Positions 32,921 to 42,319 of a DNA stretch of 51,534 nt are shown here, piece after piece. A model generated the notes under the pieces. It made no database searches and was not told the origin of the DNA. It was given only the letters and a program-made list of their open reading frames with translations. Position numbers and translations under genes: made by a program. Position 1 is the stretch's first letter. The number at the start of each line of letters is the position of its first letter. The DNA comes from Nitrospirota bacterium (GTDB taxonomy: Bacteria; Nitrospirota; Nitrospiria; SBBL01; JAADHI01), in NCBI GenBank assembly GCA_029261155.1, contig JAJDBW010000059.1, positions 1-51,534 on the forward strand. Direction: 5' to 3'.

Positions 32921-35377
32921 CTATGGCCTAAGATTGTTATAAAAATCGTTTACCTCACTACTCATATCTGATTCGATGCCGGTTTGTGTCTTTGTTGTGA
33001 TGTCCCCAAAGAACTCTGAGAGATCGATTTGGCTAAAATCGATCATTTGTAGGTCCTCCGGCAAAAAGCCGCTACAGTTTGGTGCAGGGGGTGTTCTCCA
33101 ATCCCCCGTTGGACCGTATGTGAGTAGCTGTGGCCGGCCTTGCTCATGGATGATTCGCCCAAGCTTTCCATTAAACGAACAATAGACTTCTTCATTTTGT
33201 ACACACCCAATTAACGGAATGCTTCGGATGCATTGAGAACCGATATGATGCGTTTGTCCGTTGTCCCTTGCATCGTTTAGTGTTCGTTCCGATGCCTTGC
33301 AGTGTTTTAAAAAATCGATCGGTGAAGAAGATCCGTTGCTGCAACAATTAAAAAACCCCGTATCGGACCCAGACGGTCGGCAGGTCGCGCGTTCTCCGCC
33401 GAATATACGGATTTGACCTGAACAAATACCGGTCGCTGGATTTGTTGTACCCTCACAGAGGGTGTCTTCTCCGGCCGATTCCAAAACCTCCATCATCGTG
33501 GCCGCTTCTAAAAAGTCGTTTTGGCATTGGCAATCTGCTTCAAGGGTCTCCCCAGGCTCGATGGGACAAGAGGGTGTGCCTGATACAATGGGGCACGATT
33601 TATAAAAATAATCCGTTCCTGCCGTCGAGGTTCTGAATTGAGAGGTTGTTCCGCTTATTGAGGCGTTGGTATTGGTTGTTGGACGGCTTGTTTTGCAGGC
33701 CAGTTCGCAGACGGGCGGGGGCGTCGTGGCAGGTATTGCAAAAGTGCTGTTTTCCGATGTCCAGGTGGACCCGTCTTTCCTTAGGTCTTCATAATAGAAA
33801 GAGCTTGGGTTGTTACTGACGTTTCCCGTGACGACTTCCGCGCGGGTTTTGGCGTCGCTAAAATCGAATGTCAAATTCGTTTCACAACGATAGGTTCGAT
33901 CCGTGTCCCACCAATTGCGGCATCGGACATAGTTTCCTAGCGCCCCGGTAAAAGTCTTACACGATGAGAGAGGAGTGATCCGGGTGGGCTGGTAATTCAC
34001 GTAGGTCTGAACACTATCCATTGTTTCTTCTCGAAGTTGGCATTTCGGATCTGCATCGAGGCCTATACAACCATTGTTGATGGTTTCTGAAATGGTGTCC
34101 GTGACGTAGTTGAAGAGATAGTTGTAATTAAAGGGTGGGTAGGCTTCGCCAGAGCCGTGACAGGTCATGACATTGACCGAAGTGTTTTTTGTGGTGACGC
34201 AAGCGGTCCCGGAGGCGGGACAAGTACCTGTCGTGGGATTCATGCAATAATTAAATGACGTGGGAGGTGCTGGAAGATTGACTATCTCGAGGGTGTGCCA
34301 ATCGTCAACACCCCCGCCGGTACCGGTGCCGCCACAGTTTCTGTGGCCGTCACCTCCAGGACCCGTATCCAAATATTGGAGGTGATATCGGGTGGGTGTT
34401 TCCTCGTGCGCGCGGATATAGACGAAGTGATCGGAACAAAGCGTGCCGGCCCCTCCGTTTCCAATGGAACCGGTTTGACTGGTAACGGTAATGATCCGAT
34501 CGAGTCCACAAGTTTGATAACTTGATGAGGCCGTGCTGGCGGCCATGGTTCCGGTCATTAAGCTGTAATAGCTGTTGGGGTCACTCGATTGGATGGAAAT
34601 TTCCGTCGATGTGTCAGGTGCAATTGCGGTGGGATTCCCGAAATATTGCTCGGGGGAACTGGACCCGCTTGTAGAGGACACAGTGGAGCAGTTCGCTGAA
34701 TCCTTCCCATAATATTGGATGGTATTTCCCGAGATGGTTGTATCGGTGATGGTATATTTTGGATCGCGGGCTTGAATCGCGGCGCTGATTCCGCCGCCTA
34801 AGTCAGTGAGGATTTTGGGTAACAAAGTCGTCGACGGGGCGCCACAGCTGTTGTTAATGCAGTAGCAGCCTCCTAGATTTGTCATGAGGGTTGGGCTTAG
34901 GGAGAGATTGATACTGGAGTCGACCTGCCAGGTGTAGTAACTGCACCCTGTCCATGTCCCTGCCGAGCAGGAAATCACGCCGTTACCACATACGCCGGAT
35001 ATTGGCGTCGGAGACGAGAAGGTAAAGTCGGGCGCACCATCCATGTCCCGGTCGATTTGAATCGTCATCGGAGATAAATCACCGAATCCGGCCCAGGCCG
35101 ATGCCGTAACGCTCACAAAGCTTTGTGTCGAAGGACAAGTGAGTTGAGCGTCGAAAGTGGTGGCGTCATCGAGTGTAGACATTGTTGTTCCATTATTGGT
35201 GAGCGGGTTTGCGCTTCGCTCCTTAATTCCCTTGGTTGTTCCAAGTCGATCGCGAACCCAAGCACCAAGATCCGTACCGGCTTGAGTCGGATCGGTTGTT
35301 GCCCCAAGTGTCCGAGTGGGATTGAATGGATTCAGCAATAAGGTCATAAAAAAAACGATCATTGTTTTAAGCAGCAT
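32921..35377 (-). CDS. traN: Conjugal transfer protein TraN (outer-membrane mating-pair stabilisation)
   Basis: The 818-residue, cysteine-rich secreted protein has the C-terminal TraN motifs DCQCQNDFLEAATMMEVLES, CCSNGSSSPIDFLKHCKASE, and SIPLIGCVQNEEVYCSFNGK-LGRIIHEQGR. The N-terminal 450 residues contain a calcium-type DRDMDGAPDF repeat and a variable threonine/serine-rich region, probably the recipient-contact tip. TraN binds recipient outer-membrane receptors to stabilise mating pairs. The start overlaps traC by 11 bases. Confidence 0.92.
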   Translation of the reverse strand: MLLKTMIVFFMTLLLNPFNPTRTLGATTDPTQAGTDLGAWVRDRLGTTKGIKERSANPLTNNGTTMSTLDDATTFDAQLTCPSTQSFVSVTASAWAGFGDLSPMTIQIDRDMDGAPDFTFSSPTPISGVCGNGVISCSAGTWTGCSYYTWQVDSSINLSLSPTLMTNLGGCYCINNSCGAPSTTLLPKILTDLGGGISAAIQARDPKYTITDTTISGNTIQYYGKDSANCSTVSSTSGSSSPEQYFGNPTAIAPDTSTEISIQSSDPNSYYSLMTGTMAASTASSSYQTCGLDRIITVTSQTGSIGNGGAGTLCSDHFVYIRAHEETPTRYHLQYLDTGPGGDGHRNCGGTGTGGGVDDWHTLEIVNLPAPPTSFNYCMNPTTGTCPASGTACVTTKNTSVNVMTCHGSGEAYPPFNYNYLFNYVTDTISETINNGCIGLDADPKCQLREETMDSVQTYVNYQPTRITPLSSCKTFTGALGNYVRCRNWWDTDRTYRCETNLTFDFSDAKTRAEVVTGNVSNNPSSFYYEDLRKDGSTWTSENSTFAIPATTPPPVCELACKTSRPTTNTNASISGTTSQFRTSTAGTDYFYKSCPIVSGTPSCPIEPGETLEADCQCQNDFLEAATMMEVLESAGEDTLCEGTTNPATGICSGQIRIFGGERATCRPSGSDTGFFNCCSNGSSSPIDFLKHCKASERTLNDARDNGQTHHIGSQCIRSIPLIGCVQNEEVYCSFNGKLGRIIHEQGRPQLLTYGPTGDWRTPPAPNCSGFLPEDLQMIDFSQIDLSEFFGDITTKTQTGIESDMSSEVNDFYNNLRP

Positions 35378-37865
35378 ATTTTAGAACCATGGTTTCAATG
35401 GCTTCTGTATAGGTCTTCCCTTGTGAAACCATCGCAGCAATTTCTGCGACTTCATGTTTCTCGGAGGAGTTGATGTAATACAAAAACTTATCGACAATGA
35501 GTCGAACGACACCCTTGGATAAAGGGGTATCGAAAAAAATCTCCGAATAGAATGGTTTTTTACTGGCTGTGGTTTTAAGCAGCTTAAAAGTAAATGGATC
35601 GAGGTCTATCAAATTAAGCTTATACGCCTGGTCGAAATCGCTGGATTGCAGGTAAAGTTTAAAAGCGGAATTGGCTCGGATTACGTCCCCGACTTTTCCA
35701 AAATTATACAGATCAAGAGGAGATTGGGTGACAACGCCAAAAGAGCCGCCATGCTTTCTGGCTCTTCTATATCCGCCTTCTATGACTTGTTCCAAGGCGC
35801 CCAGGTCTCCGCCTTCTTCTCCTAGGAATTGTGAGGCCTCCTCGAATATATTGAGGCTCTGACGGTAGGTTTTCGATAGATAAAGATCCTGCGTGATGGC
35901 GTTAACGATCTGAAGGGTGACAACCTTAAAGAGTTCCTTTTGTGGTTTTAGATTCTGGAGTTCCAGGACGACAAAGTCGTCATTGGAAATATTGAGCGTC
36001 GATTTTCCATTGACCCACTTACCGTAGACACCTTTCGATGTGAATTCCGTCAGGTTAAATGCGAGACGTTTTGCGAGATCAATCAGATGGGGTTGATTGA
36101 AATCCGAATTTTTATCTTGCTCAGGAAAGGTTTTAAGATAAAGGAAGACAAGATCGATATGATTTTGTTTCTGGGGGTGCTCATAATACGCCCAAGTGGT
36201 CGCATACTTTATGAGCGTCATAATACTCTCGGCGTCGTCTTTCGGAACGGATCCGGTAGCCGAATAAATCATCTGCAGAATAATCGCCGCGATAACGGAT
36301 ACATCGTCATCAAAATCGACGACATTGCTAAATGGATTGAGACAAACTTTCGAAAATTTATCGAAGTCAAGATAAACACCGTTGACCATTTTCGTGAGTT
36401 TGTTGTAGGAACCGCCCAAATCGGCGATTCGAATTTTCGCCCCTGCCTTGTAGTACTTCAAACAAAGATCGTTGATTAAAAAAGATTTTCCTTCTCCACT
36501 TCTGGCTCCGAGATAAAAGTTATGGTTCGGCGCTCTTTTATCGAAGAGGTCGATCCCGCAGGTCTGCCCTTTTCGTCCGACGTAGGTTAAAACGGGTTTT
36601 CCGATACCGGAGAAATCCCCTTGAACAGGCATAAATGAAGCGATCGCATTGGTCGGGGCGATAAAATCTCGTTCTAATAGATCAATATTTTTTTTGTTGA
36701 GGTAGAACCCGAAAGGAAGGGATCCGATGAATAGGCTTGTGAGGATGTTTCTGTCTTTCTGCATCACGAATTGGGCGCCTTCCCAGATACGCTTTATCCT
36801 CTCGATGCCTTCGGCAGCCACCTGTTCTTCTTTGTGCCATACCCAGAGCGCAGGAATAATCCTCAAAAACTTTGTCCCTTTTTCGAGTTCGTCGGTGGCC
36901 CACTGATACTCTTCTTGTTTTCGAAACAGAGAGCGAGCCATGCTGCCTACGCCTTTTTGCAATAAGATCAGGTTGCATTTTTTATGTAGTTCCGGTTTGA
37001 GGTCATCAAAAATGATATTTAGGGTAAATAGGAAGGGTGTTTTGATTTGGTCATTGTCAAAATCTCCTCCCAAATAGCTACCGAAAAGCCCATGAGTTAT
37101 GAGCGAGTCGATTGTGCTCGGGAAAACCTTCGGCGTAATGCATTTAAAATAATAGTCTCCAATTTTAAGAGAAGTTCCGAGATCTTCTATCGGAGTTTCG
37201 GCCGAGATGATCTGCTTTCGTATAGGCATTCCTTCTGAGTAGTGTCCCCCTGGCAAGCTCGGTTTTTGGTTAAAAAGCCGCCACATCCAATCGATGAGCA
37301 TTCGAGGCGAAAGATGTTCGGGACAAAGTGAGGCTCCGGATAGGTTTTCCGCCATCATATTTTTTATGTCGATTAACTGGTTGGAGGATAAGGGATGGGT
37401 GTGAGTTGGTAACTTTAGGCATTCGAAATGTCTGAAATTTCGAATAGGCATCCCAGAAAGCTTATCTAAGCCCGAGGTGCCTTGTTTTAGAAACTCGCAA
37501 AAATGCTCGGTTGTTTTTTCGATTAAGGGGCTGGATCTTTTTCCTGCGGCTCGAAAAGCGTCTAGAAAAGGATCGATATTGTTATCCGCATAAAGGATCG
37601 ATTGTAAAACAGTACCCGCTGGGAAAGGGTAGTTAAGCATGTTTTCGAGCGTGCTGTGTGTCTTGGCGCCGGCGAAAGCAAGGGGCGCGCATTCCCACAG
37701 AAACCCCTCAGACTCATCGGTGTTTTTATAAAGATTCGTTTCCGAGTCATGAAAACTCCAGGGCAAAAAGTCTGAAAATTTCGTCCGGCTTAGAGATTGT
37801 TCAATATCCGCGTGTGTGAGCCCGCCTTTTTTTCCAAAGATATTAAATAGGTTTGGAATATTCAT
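35367..37865 (-). CDS. traC: TraC (VirB4-like) secretion ATPase
   Basis: The 832-residue protein has Walker A GARSGEGKSFL (about residues 450-460) and Walker B LNIFEEASQFLGEEGG (about 670), with the conserved ADLGGSYNKL segment between. The N-terminal half (LPWSFHDSETNLYKN; GSYLGGDFDND) matches TraC_F. It is the cytoplasmic motor for pilus assembly and retraction. It starts nine bases after traV. Confidence 0.95.
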   Translation of the reverse strand: MNIPNLFNIFGKKGGLTHADIEQSLSRTKFSDFLPWSFHDSETNLYKNTDESEGFLWECAPLAFAGAKTHSTLENMLNYPFPAGTVLQSILYADNNIDPFLDAFRAAGKRSSPLIEKTTEHFCEFLKQGTSGLDKLSGMPIRNFRHFECLKLPTHTHPLSSNQLIDIKNMMAENLSGASLCPEHLSPRMLIDWMWRLFNQKPSLPGGHYSEGMPIRKQIISAETPIEDLGTSLKIGDYYFKCITPKVFPSTIDSLITHGLFGSYLGGDFDNDQIKTPFLFTLNIIFDDLKPELHKKCNLILLQKGVGSMARSLFRKQEEYQWATDELEKGTKFLRIIPALWVWHKEEQVAAEGIERIKRIWEGAQFVMQKDRNILTSLFIGSLPFGFYLNKKNIDLLERDFIAPTNAIASFMPVQGDFSGIGKPVLTYVGRKGQTCGIDLFDKRAPNHNFYLGARSGEGKSFLINDLCLKYYKAGAKIRIADLGGSYNKLTKMVNGVYLDFDKFSKVCLNPFSNVVDFDDDVSVIAAIILQMIYSATGSVPKDDAESIMTLIKYATTWAYYEHPQKQNHIDLVFLYLKTFPEQDKNSDFNQPHLIDLAKRLAFNLTEFTSKGVYGKWVNGKSTLNISNDDFVVLELQNLKPQKELFKVVTLQIVNAITQDLYLSKTYRQSLNIFEEASQFLGEEGGDLGALEQVIEGGYRRARKHGGSFGVVTQSPLDLYNFGKVGDVIRANSAFKLYLQSSDFDQAYKLNLIDLDPFTFKLLKTTASKKPFYSEIFFDTPLSKGVVRLIVDKFLYYINSSEKHEVAEIAAMVSQGKTYTEAIETMVLKYAA

Positions 37866-37873
37866 GTTCGTCC

Positions 37874-38377
37874 TTATTGAAGAGGATTCGTTTGTCGATG
37901 TGGAATCGCTTCGCCCGGTTTCCGCCCGAGCTTGTTATCCAAGACCCACTGTGCTTGATCGACGACCAGATAGATGTGCCGGGCCATGTAGAGTTCCCCG
38001 TGGCCCCCTTCATATGGGAGGACGAGTATTCGAATAACGCGCGGCGGTTTAATTAAAGGAGTTTTGGGGGCTTTTAGAATGCCGGTTATTTCTTCAATTA
38101 ATGCGTTGTAGTAAGTAATCTCTGACGGGGATGTAAGAGGATTGGTCGAAAGATCCAATGGGGCGATATCCTCTTTACTTTCAGAGATTTTATCTAGAGT
38201 AAGGTCTTTTATGGGTTGCCCATCTTCTTGACCGATTGATTCTTTGTAGGCCTCAGATGCTGAAACGCATTTCCCATTGAAAGTTTTTGGACAGGTAAAG
38301 TCGGATTCGTAGGGCGTAAAGGCAGCACATCCGCTTATCAATAAGATGAGAAAGCCCGAAAAAATCAGTTGTCGCAT
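37874..38377 (-). CDS. traV: TraV outer-membrane lipoprotein
   Basis: The lipobox LLISGC is followed by AAFTPYESDFTCPKTFNGKC, where the paired cysteines and spacing are those of TraV; the C-terminus has RVIRILVLPYEGGHGELYMA and RHIYLVVDQAQWVL. It forms the outer ring of the secretin-like core complex with TraK and TraB. The start overlaps the end of traB by 13 bases. Confidence 0.93.
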   Translation of the reverse strand: MRQLIFSGFLILLISGCAAFTPYESDFTCPKTFNGKCVSASEAYKESIGQEDGQPIKDLTLDKISESKEDIAPLDLSTNPLTSPSEITYYNALIEEITGILKAPKTPLIKPPRVIRILVLPYEGGHGELYMARHIYLVVDQAQWVLDNKLGRKPGEAIPHRQTNPLQ

Positions 38378-39537
38378 TCTTGATCTCCTATACAGGTGTC
38401 TTTTATTTCAAGCGTGACGCCTTCGGTAATAATAAGGGTCACTGTCTTCGTTGCGCCCACTTCGATGATGGGTGTCGCCTGTCGGGCCAGTTCAAGGAAA
38501 AGGCGCTGGATTTCCTTACTCCCACTGGAGAGGCCTCCGCCAATAGCGGCCTTTTCTAAGTTTGTAGATTCAATAATGGCTGTTGACCCCAGTGGGCTTG
38601 TTGTTTGTGTGGTTGCGGCGGCGCTTAAGGCGTCTCCGGCGCCCCCAAAAATACCTGCCATCGTGGCATAGGAGATGCTGGCCCCCATTCTAGAGACAAC
38701 ATTTCCTCTGAGGCCGTTTTTACCGTCCTCATCGGCCACAAAGCCTTTCACGCTTTGGTCAATAACGGATCGGCCATCTTTTGCCAGGCAGGACAGTGTG
38801 ACCAGGCGCAAGAGGACTCTTTCTTTTGAAAGTTTTCCATAGCCATGGGCAATGGCAAAACATCCTTTAAGATTGGCTTTGATTCGGTTAGGCAGCACGG
38901 CCAAATCTTTTATGCGGAGCAAGACAGGTTCGGGCTGAGCCTGGGCTGACTCAACCGTTTCAGCATCAAGGCCAGTTAACAAGGTCGCTTCCATAAAAGA
39001 AGGGGGAAGATAAACGCTTGTCGTCCCTTTTTTTTTATCTGAAGGCTCCTTATTGATAAGCCCATCTGAAAAGGGGTTTGAAACGATAGTGATCTCTCCG
39101 ATCGTCTCTCTTAATGGAATTATCGTTGCTGCTGAGGGTTTTGAGTTTTGCGTCAGAGGTGGCGGCGGAGGAGGAATATTTAAGGCCTTTCCAGAAGGAG
39201 AGACTTGATTGATATGGCTGGCTTGCCTTTCGGTATCGGAACTACGTTTTTCCTTCTCTCTTTGGAGCTCGTTTATTGTCTTCTTCATGTCCGCCATTTC
39301 CAATTCAAAATCCCGTATCGCTTTTTCGCTTTCCGCGACCATTGATTTTTCGATGATACGGTCATCGAGGACGACTGGTTTTTTTGTATCTTGCGTATTG
39401 GCCACTGGATGTGAAGACCGGTTAACCTTGTAAGCAACGACCGATCCGGCGATCACCGCTATGAAAAAAATAAGCAGCACAAACCGACGTTTTCGCCCGG
39501 GGTTTAGATTGCGCCATGATTCCTTGAAACTAGCCAT
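38365..39537 (-). CDS. traB: TraB core-complex protein (VirB10/TrbI-like)
   Basis: A cytoplasmic N-terminus and membrane segment (RRFVLLIFFIAVIAGSVVAY) lead to a coiled coil (AESEKAIRDFELEMADMKKT), a proline-rich stretch (NIPPPPPPLTQ) and the VirB10-type beta-barrel domain (GCFAIAHGYGKLSKERVLLR; VKGFVADEDGKNGLRGNVVS; VTLIITEGVTLEI). It spans the envelope and links TraK/TraV to the inner membrane. Overlaps traK by eight bases. Confidence 0.95.
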   Translation of the reverse strand: MASFKESWRNLNPGRKRRFVLLIFFIAVIAGSVVAYKVNRSSHPVANTQDTKKPVVLDDRIIEKSMVAESEKAIRDFELEMADMKKTINELQREKEKRSSDTERQASHINQVSPSGKALNIPPPPPPLTQNSKPSAATIIPLRETIGEITIVSNPFSDGLINKEPSDKKKGTTSVYLPPSFMEATLLTGLDAETVESAQAQPEPVLLRIKDLAVLPNRIKANLKGCFAIAHGYGKLSKERVLLRLVTLSCLAKDGRSVIDQSVKGFVADEDGKNGLRGNVVSRMGASISYATMAGIFGGAGDALSAAATTQTTSPLGSTAIIESTNLEKAAIGGGLSSGSKEIQRLFLELARQATPIIEVGATKTVTLIITEGVTLEIKDTCIGDQECDN

Positions 39538-40306
39538 TGGATTCGCTTCCCCTTCTTTCTATGATGATCATTCTGGCCGCTTCCCCAGACTTCAGCGACT
39601 TGACGTCGATCGAGATAGCGACAGGTCGCAGGGTGATTGCATCGAGGAGAAAATCTTCTTCCTTTAAGCCAACAGCGGCAGAGACCTTTTTGGGTTGGAT
39701 GACAAATTCCTTAATCCGATACCCTTCGCCTTCGACTTCTATACTTCGAATAAGGGTAACGATAATGTCTTGGAATAGATCTATTTTTTCCTGATGCGAT
39801 TGAACCGTAAAGCTGTTAGGCAGTTGATCGGTATAGGAGAGCTGGAAAAGCCGAGATATCTTTTCTTCGTGGGGGAGGCCCTGAAAAAGGGATTGATTCT
39901 CCTTGATGGCTTTGGCGGCGCCGTTAGTCAGGCGCAGGGTTTGCGATGGGATCCTCTTTGGCATGGCAACAAGATGATAAGTATTTCCGTTGCAAACAAT
40001 AAAGATTTCCGTTGGATTAAAAGCGTATTGGAGCTGCGGGCCCTCTTTGATAATTTGAAATTTGATATAAGCGTCATTTTTAGTGAAATGAATAATCAAA
40101 CCTTTTTCTTGGGAATAAACGACATCGGTAATGGGAGTCCCACAGATCACACGGTTTGCGTCTGTGTTGCTGAGCGCGACCTGTGTCGTTGTTTCAGGCA
40201 GTATGGGTGGGTTGATTTGAGAATCGATATCGATCGTCTCTTGGGAAAAGACAGGTGTTGAAAAAATAAGGACGGTCAACAGAAAGGGGAAATATTTTAG
40301 ATTCAT
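39530..40306 (-). CDS. traK: TraK core-complex protein (secretin-like)
   Basis: A signal peptide (LLTVLIFSTPVFSQ) is followed by two beta-rich TraK domains (NRVICGTPITDVVYSQEKGL; FIVCNGNTYHLVAMPKRIPS; GYRIKEFVIQPKKVSAAVG). It sits between TraB and TraV in the outer-membrane core, equivalent to VirB9. 258 residues, close to F TraK. Start overlaps traE stop by four bases. Confidence 0.93.
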   Translation of the reverse strand: MNLKYFPFLLTVLIFSTPVFSQETIDIDSQINPPILPETTTQVALSNTDANRVICGTPITDVVYSQEKGLIIHFTKNDAYIKFQIIKEGPQLQYAFNPTEIFIVCNGNTYHLVAMPKRIPSQTLRLTNGAAKAIKENQSLFQGLPHEEKISRLFQLSYTDQLPNSFTVQSHQEKIDLFQDIIVTLIRSIEVEGEGYRIKEFVIQPKKVSAAVGLKEEDFLLDAITLRPVAISIDVKSLKSGEAARMIIIERRGSESNG

Positions 40307-40872
40307 CGTTTTTTCCCTCCGGAGAGTGCTTCGTATTCGTTATAGTCGAGCAACGTAAAACGGCCATCGACTATTTCGTAGTTGATGACATAGGTTTTAT
40401 TTTCAGGCGCCAAGCTTGAGGATTCTGAGAACATTTTGTTAATACCGTGGATCTCAATTTCTCGGTTAGAGGCAAGAACCTTTTGGATCACAAAAGCGTT
40501 AGTGACTTTGGCAATTTCGATTCGCTCAGCCAAGTCGTAGAGTTGGGCCTTGGCGCGCTGATAAGTGCTTGGGGAGAACATGGAGAGTAAGGCGTTAAAC
40601 TGGCGCCTAGCCGTAGCGGGGGTATAGTTTCCGCTCAGGGACATGATGTAACGCGCATAAGCGTCAAGAGTGATATCGGAGGCCTCATTTCCGCTGATTT
40701 CCAAGGGCGAATTGAACGCAGGCGGAATCAGGATCGTGCGTTGACTGGAGATGGCTCTTTCAAGCTGGAACGCATTCCAGACGGAAATGACCCCAATGAC
40801 CAAAACGACAAATTTTAGAAGCCTGTTTTGTGCCCAGGTATTAGAACTCGGACTAACATAGTTACCACTCAT
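40303..40872 (-). CDS. traE: TraE pilus assembly protein
   Basis: The 189-residue protein has one N-terminal membrane segment (LLKFVVLVIGVISVWNAFQL) and a VirB8-like periplasmic part: LDAYARYIMSLSGNYTPATA, RRQFNALLSMFSPSTYQ and YVINYEIVDGRFTLLDYNEY. It matches F TraE in size and topology and belongs to the inner-membrane assembly platform. Ten bases separate it from traL. Confidence 0.94.
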   Translation of the reverse strand: MSGNYVSPSSNTWAQNRLLKFVVLVIGVISVWNAFQLERAISSQRTILIPPAFNSPLEISGNEASDITLDAYARYIMSLSGNYTPATARRQFNALLSMFSPSTYQRAKAQLYDLAERIEIAKVTNAFVIQKVLASNREIEIHGINKMFSESSSLAPENKTYVINYEIVDGRFTLLDYNEYEALSGGKKR

Positions 40873-40881
40873 AACAATGTC

Positions 40882-41151
40882 CTATTCGTGAAATTCTTTC
40901 TCGAAATAAATGGGATATCCTTTTAATGTTGCGAGTCCAATCATGAAGAACAGGTGTTTGACGAATCCTCTGGGATGCCGTTTTTTAAATCGAAGGTAGA
41001 CATAGGGTCCTATAAAAATGAGGGGTATAAAATATCGGCCGAAGATAAGAGAGAGCGTATAAAATATAAAAGCTAAAATAAATTCATCCATTTCCAGCCA
41101 CAAAATTTGAAATGGATTTGACAGATATTGTGGAAATCGATATTGCTCCAT
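40882..41151 (-). CDS. traL: TraL pilus assembly protein
   Basis: The 89-residue protein opens YRFPQYLSNPFQILWLEMDE, the TraL signature, then has two hydrophobic segments (ILAFIFYTLSLIFGRYFIPL) and KKRHPRGFVKHLFFMIGLAT-LKGYP near the end. Equivalent to VirB3, it helps assemble the pilus at the inner membrane. Standard position after the pilin gene. Confidence 0.94.
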   Translation of the reverse strand: MEQYRFPQYLSNPFQILWLEMDEFILAFIFYTLSLIFGRYFIPLIFIGPYVYLRFKKRHPRGFVKHLFFMIGLATLKGYPIYFEKEFHE

Positions 41152-41167
41152 AGGGCACCCTTTTTGA

Positions 41168-41199
41168 CCGCACCCTGAGCCTTTCTACTCAGGGTGCGG
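41168..41199. promoter_or_regulatory. Hairpin between pilin gene and traL
   Basis: CCGCACCCTGAG (41168-41179) and CTCAGGGTGCGG (41188-41199) form a perfect 12-bp stem with an eight-base loop. It lies 14 bases past the pilin stop in the reading direction. On the minus strand it is followed by GTCAAAAAGGG, not a T run, so it is more likely an mRNA-stabilising or processing hairpin than a full terminator, allowing high pilin expression relative to the downstream genes (inference). Confidence 0.6.
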
Positions 41200-41212
41200 C
41201 ATTTGAGTTGTA

Positions 41213-41542
41213 TTAAATGATCATGCCTAAGCTTGCGACAACGGTGTCGGCCGAAAGGAGGACTGCACCTCCCAACACGGCCGAGATCGCCATGATGATT
41301 TCGGTCCGCATCGCAGCCCAGGCTCCGAAGCCAATAGCAAGAACGCCTAATACAAATCCAATGGGGCCGTTTAAAATTTGGTTGACCGCAATGTCATAGG
41401 CGTCGTAGGCGAAGCTGCCGGCAACTGGGACGGCAATCGCCCAGGCGACTGTTGCGAACACCATTAAAAACATTGGTGCGAACAATGCGGCAGCGTTCTT
41501 ATTCTTGAACCATTGGTGGCTGTTTAAGAACATTGTTTCCAT
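41213..41542 (-). CDS. traA: TraA-like prepilin
   Basis: The 109-residue protein has a positively charged leader (NSHQWFKNKNAAALFAPMFL), likely cleaved after the VAWA region or thereabouts, and two hydrophobic helices (GPIGFVLGVLAIGFGAWAAM; EIIMAISAVLGGAVLLSADT) separated by a short charged turn, as in F pilin. It is the pilus subunit. AAGGAGG precedes ATG 41542. Sequence identity to F TraA is low; the call rests on size, topology and its place just before traL. Confidence 0.82.
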   Translation of the reverse strand: METMFLNSHQWFKNKNAAALFAPMFLMVFATVAWAIAVPVAGSFAYDAYDIAVNQILNGPIGFVLGVLAIGFGAWAAMRTEIIMAISAVLGGAVLLSADTVVASLGMII

Positions 41543-41590
41543 TTCGTTACTTCCTCCTTCCTTGTCGTTCTTGGGTAATTGATGCGTTTC

Positions 41591-42319
41591 TCAGGAATGT
41601 CCATCTAGAATCTCTTGGATCTTTCTGAAATCCGCTCCTGGTACAAATTGGCCGTTAATCCAAAGTGCTGGCGTACCGCGCACGTTGAGTTTCCGGCCAA
41701 TTTCTTGATGAGCAAGGAGGAGCGTAACGGCTTTATCCTCCTTGCATTCCGCCAGCATGGTCCTATCTAAGCCGCCGGAGAGTGCTTCTTCATATGCCTT
41801 GTTTCTGTCGTTGGCACATAAAATATACAATGCTTTTTTTTCAGCTTCCGGATGGATCTGAGTAATGGGAAAAAGAAAAATATATCGTGTTAAGTCGTTT
41901 CTTTTATTAAAAAAGGCGTGGGTTTTTCGGCAAAAAGGGCAGTCGGGATCGACAACTTCAATAACCGTGTTCGGGCCGTTACCGATTCGAATCGCTTTAT
42001 CCAAGGGGAGGTCTGCGATTTTGGCCGCTTGGAGTGCGTTGGTTCTTACGGCGGTTAGATTCTTCTTATTCTGATCCCACATCTCTCCAAAGAAGGTAAT
42101 GCCGGATTCCGGAGCGTAGTAGACGACTTGGTCATTGACTGTCAGCTCAAAGACGCCGGTCACCGGCGTGGCTTGGATATGGTCGATCGTGATGTCTGGA
42201 AATCTGGCTCGAATAACGTCGGCCTCATTCGGTTGCTCTTCATGCGTATGGCCCAGTTGCGGCGAGAGGATGAGAAGGACTGTGAAGATTAAGTATTGAA
42301 AAGTCTTGACTGCCTTCAT
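41591..42319 (-). CDS. DsbC-like thiol:disulfide interchange protein
   Basis: A signal peptide (YLIFTVLLILSPQLGHTHEE) precedes a DsbC-type dimerisation region (ITIDHIQATPVTGVFELTVN) and a thioredoxin fold with CPFC (IEVVDPDCPFCRKTHAFFNK) and cis-proline GTPALWINGQFVPGA. It isomerises disulfides in periplasmic transfer proteins such as TraN, TraU and TraH. Coupled to the OmpA-like gene upstream by a four-base overlap. Confidence 0.93.
   Translation of the reverse strand: MKAVKTFQYLIFTVLLILSPQLGHTHEEQPNEADVIRARFPDITIDHIQATPVTGVFELTVNDQVVYYAPESGITFFGEMWDQNKKNLTAVRTNALQAAKIADLPLDKAIRIGNGPNTVIEVVDPDCPFCRKTHAFFNKRNDLTRYIFLFPITQIHPEAEKKALYILCANDRNKAYEEALSGGLDRTMLAECKEDKAVTLLLAHQEIGRKLNVRGTPALWINGQFVPGADFRKIQEILDGHS

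Noticed and set aside
41168-41199. Rho-independent terminator after the pilin gene
   Set aside because: No T run follows on the transcribed strand, and the downstream transfer genes must be expressed from upstream.
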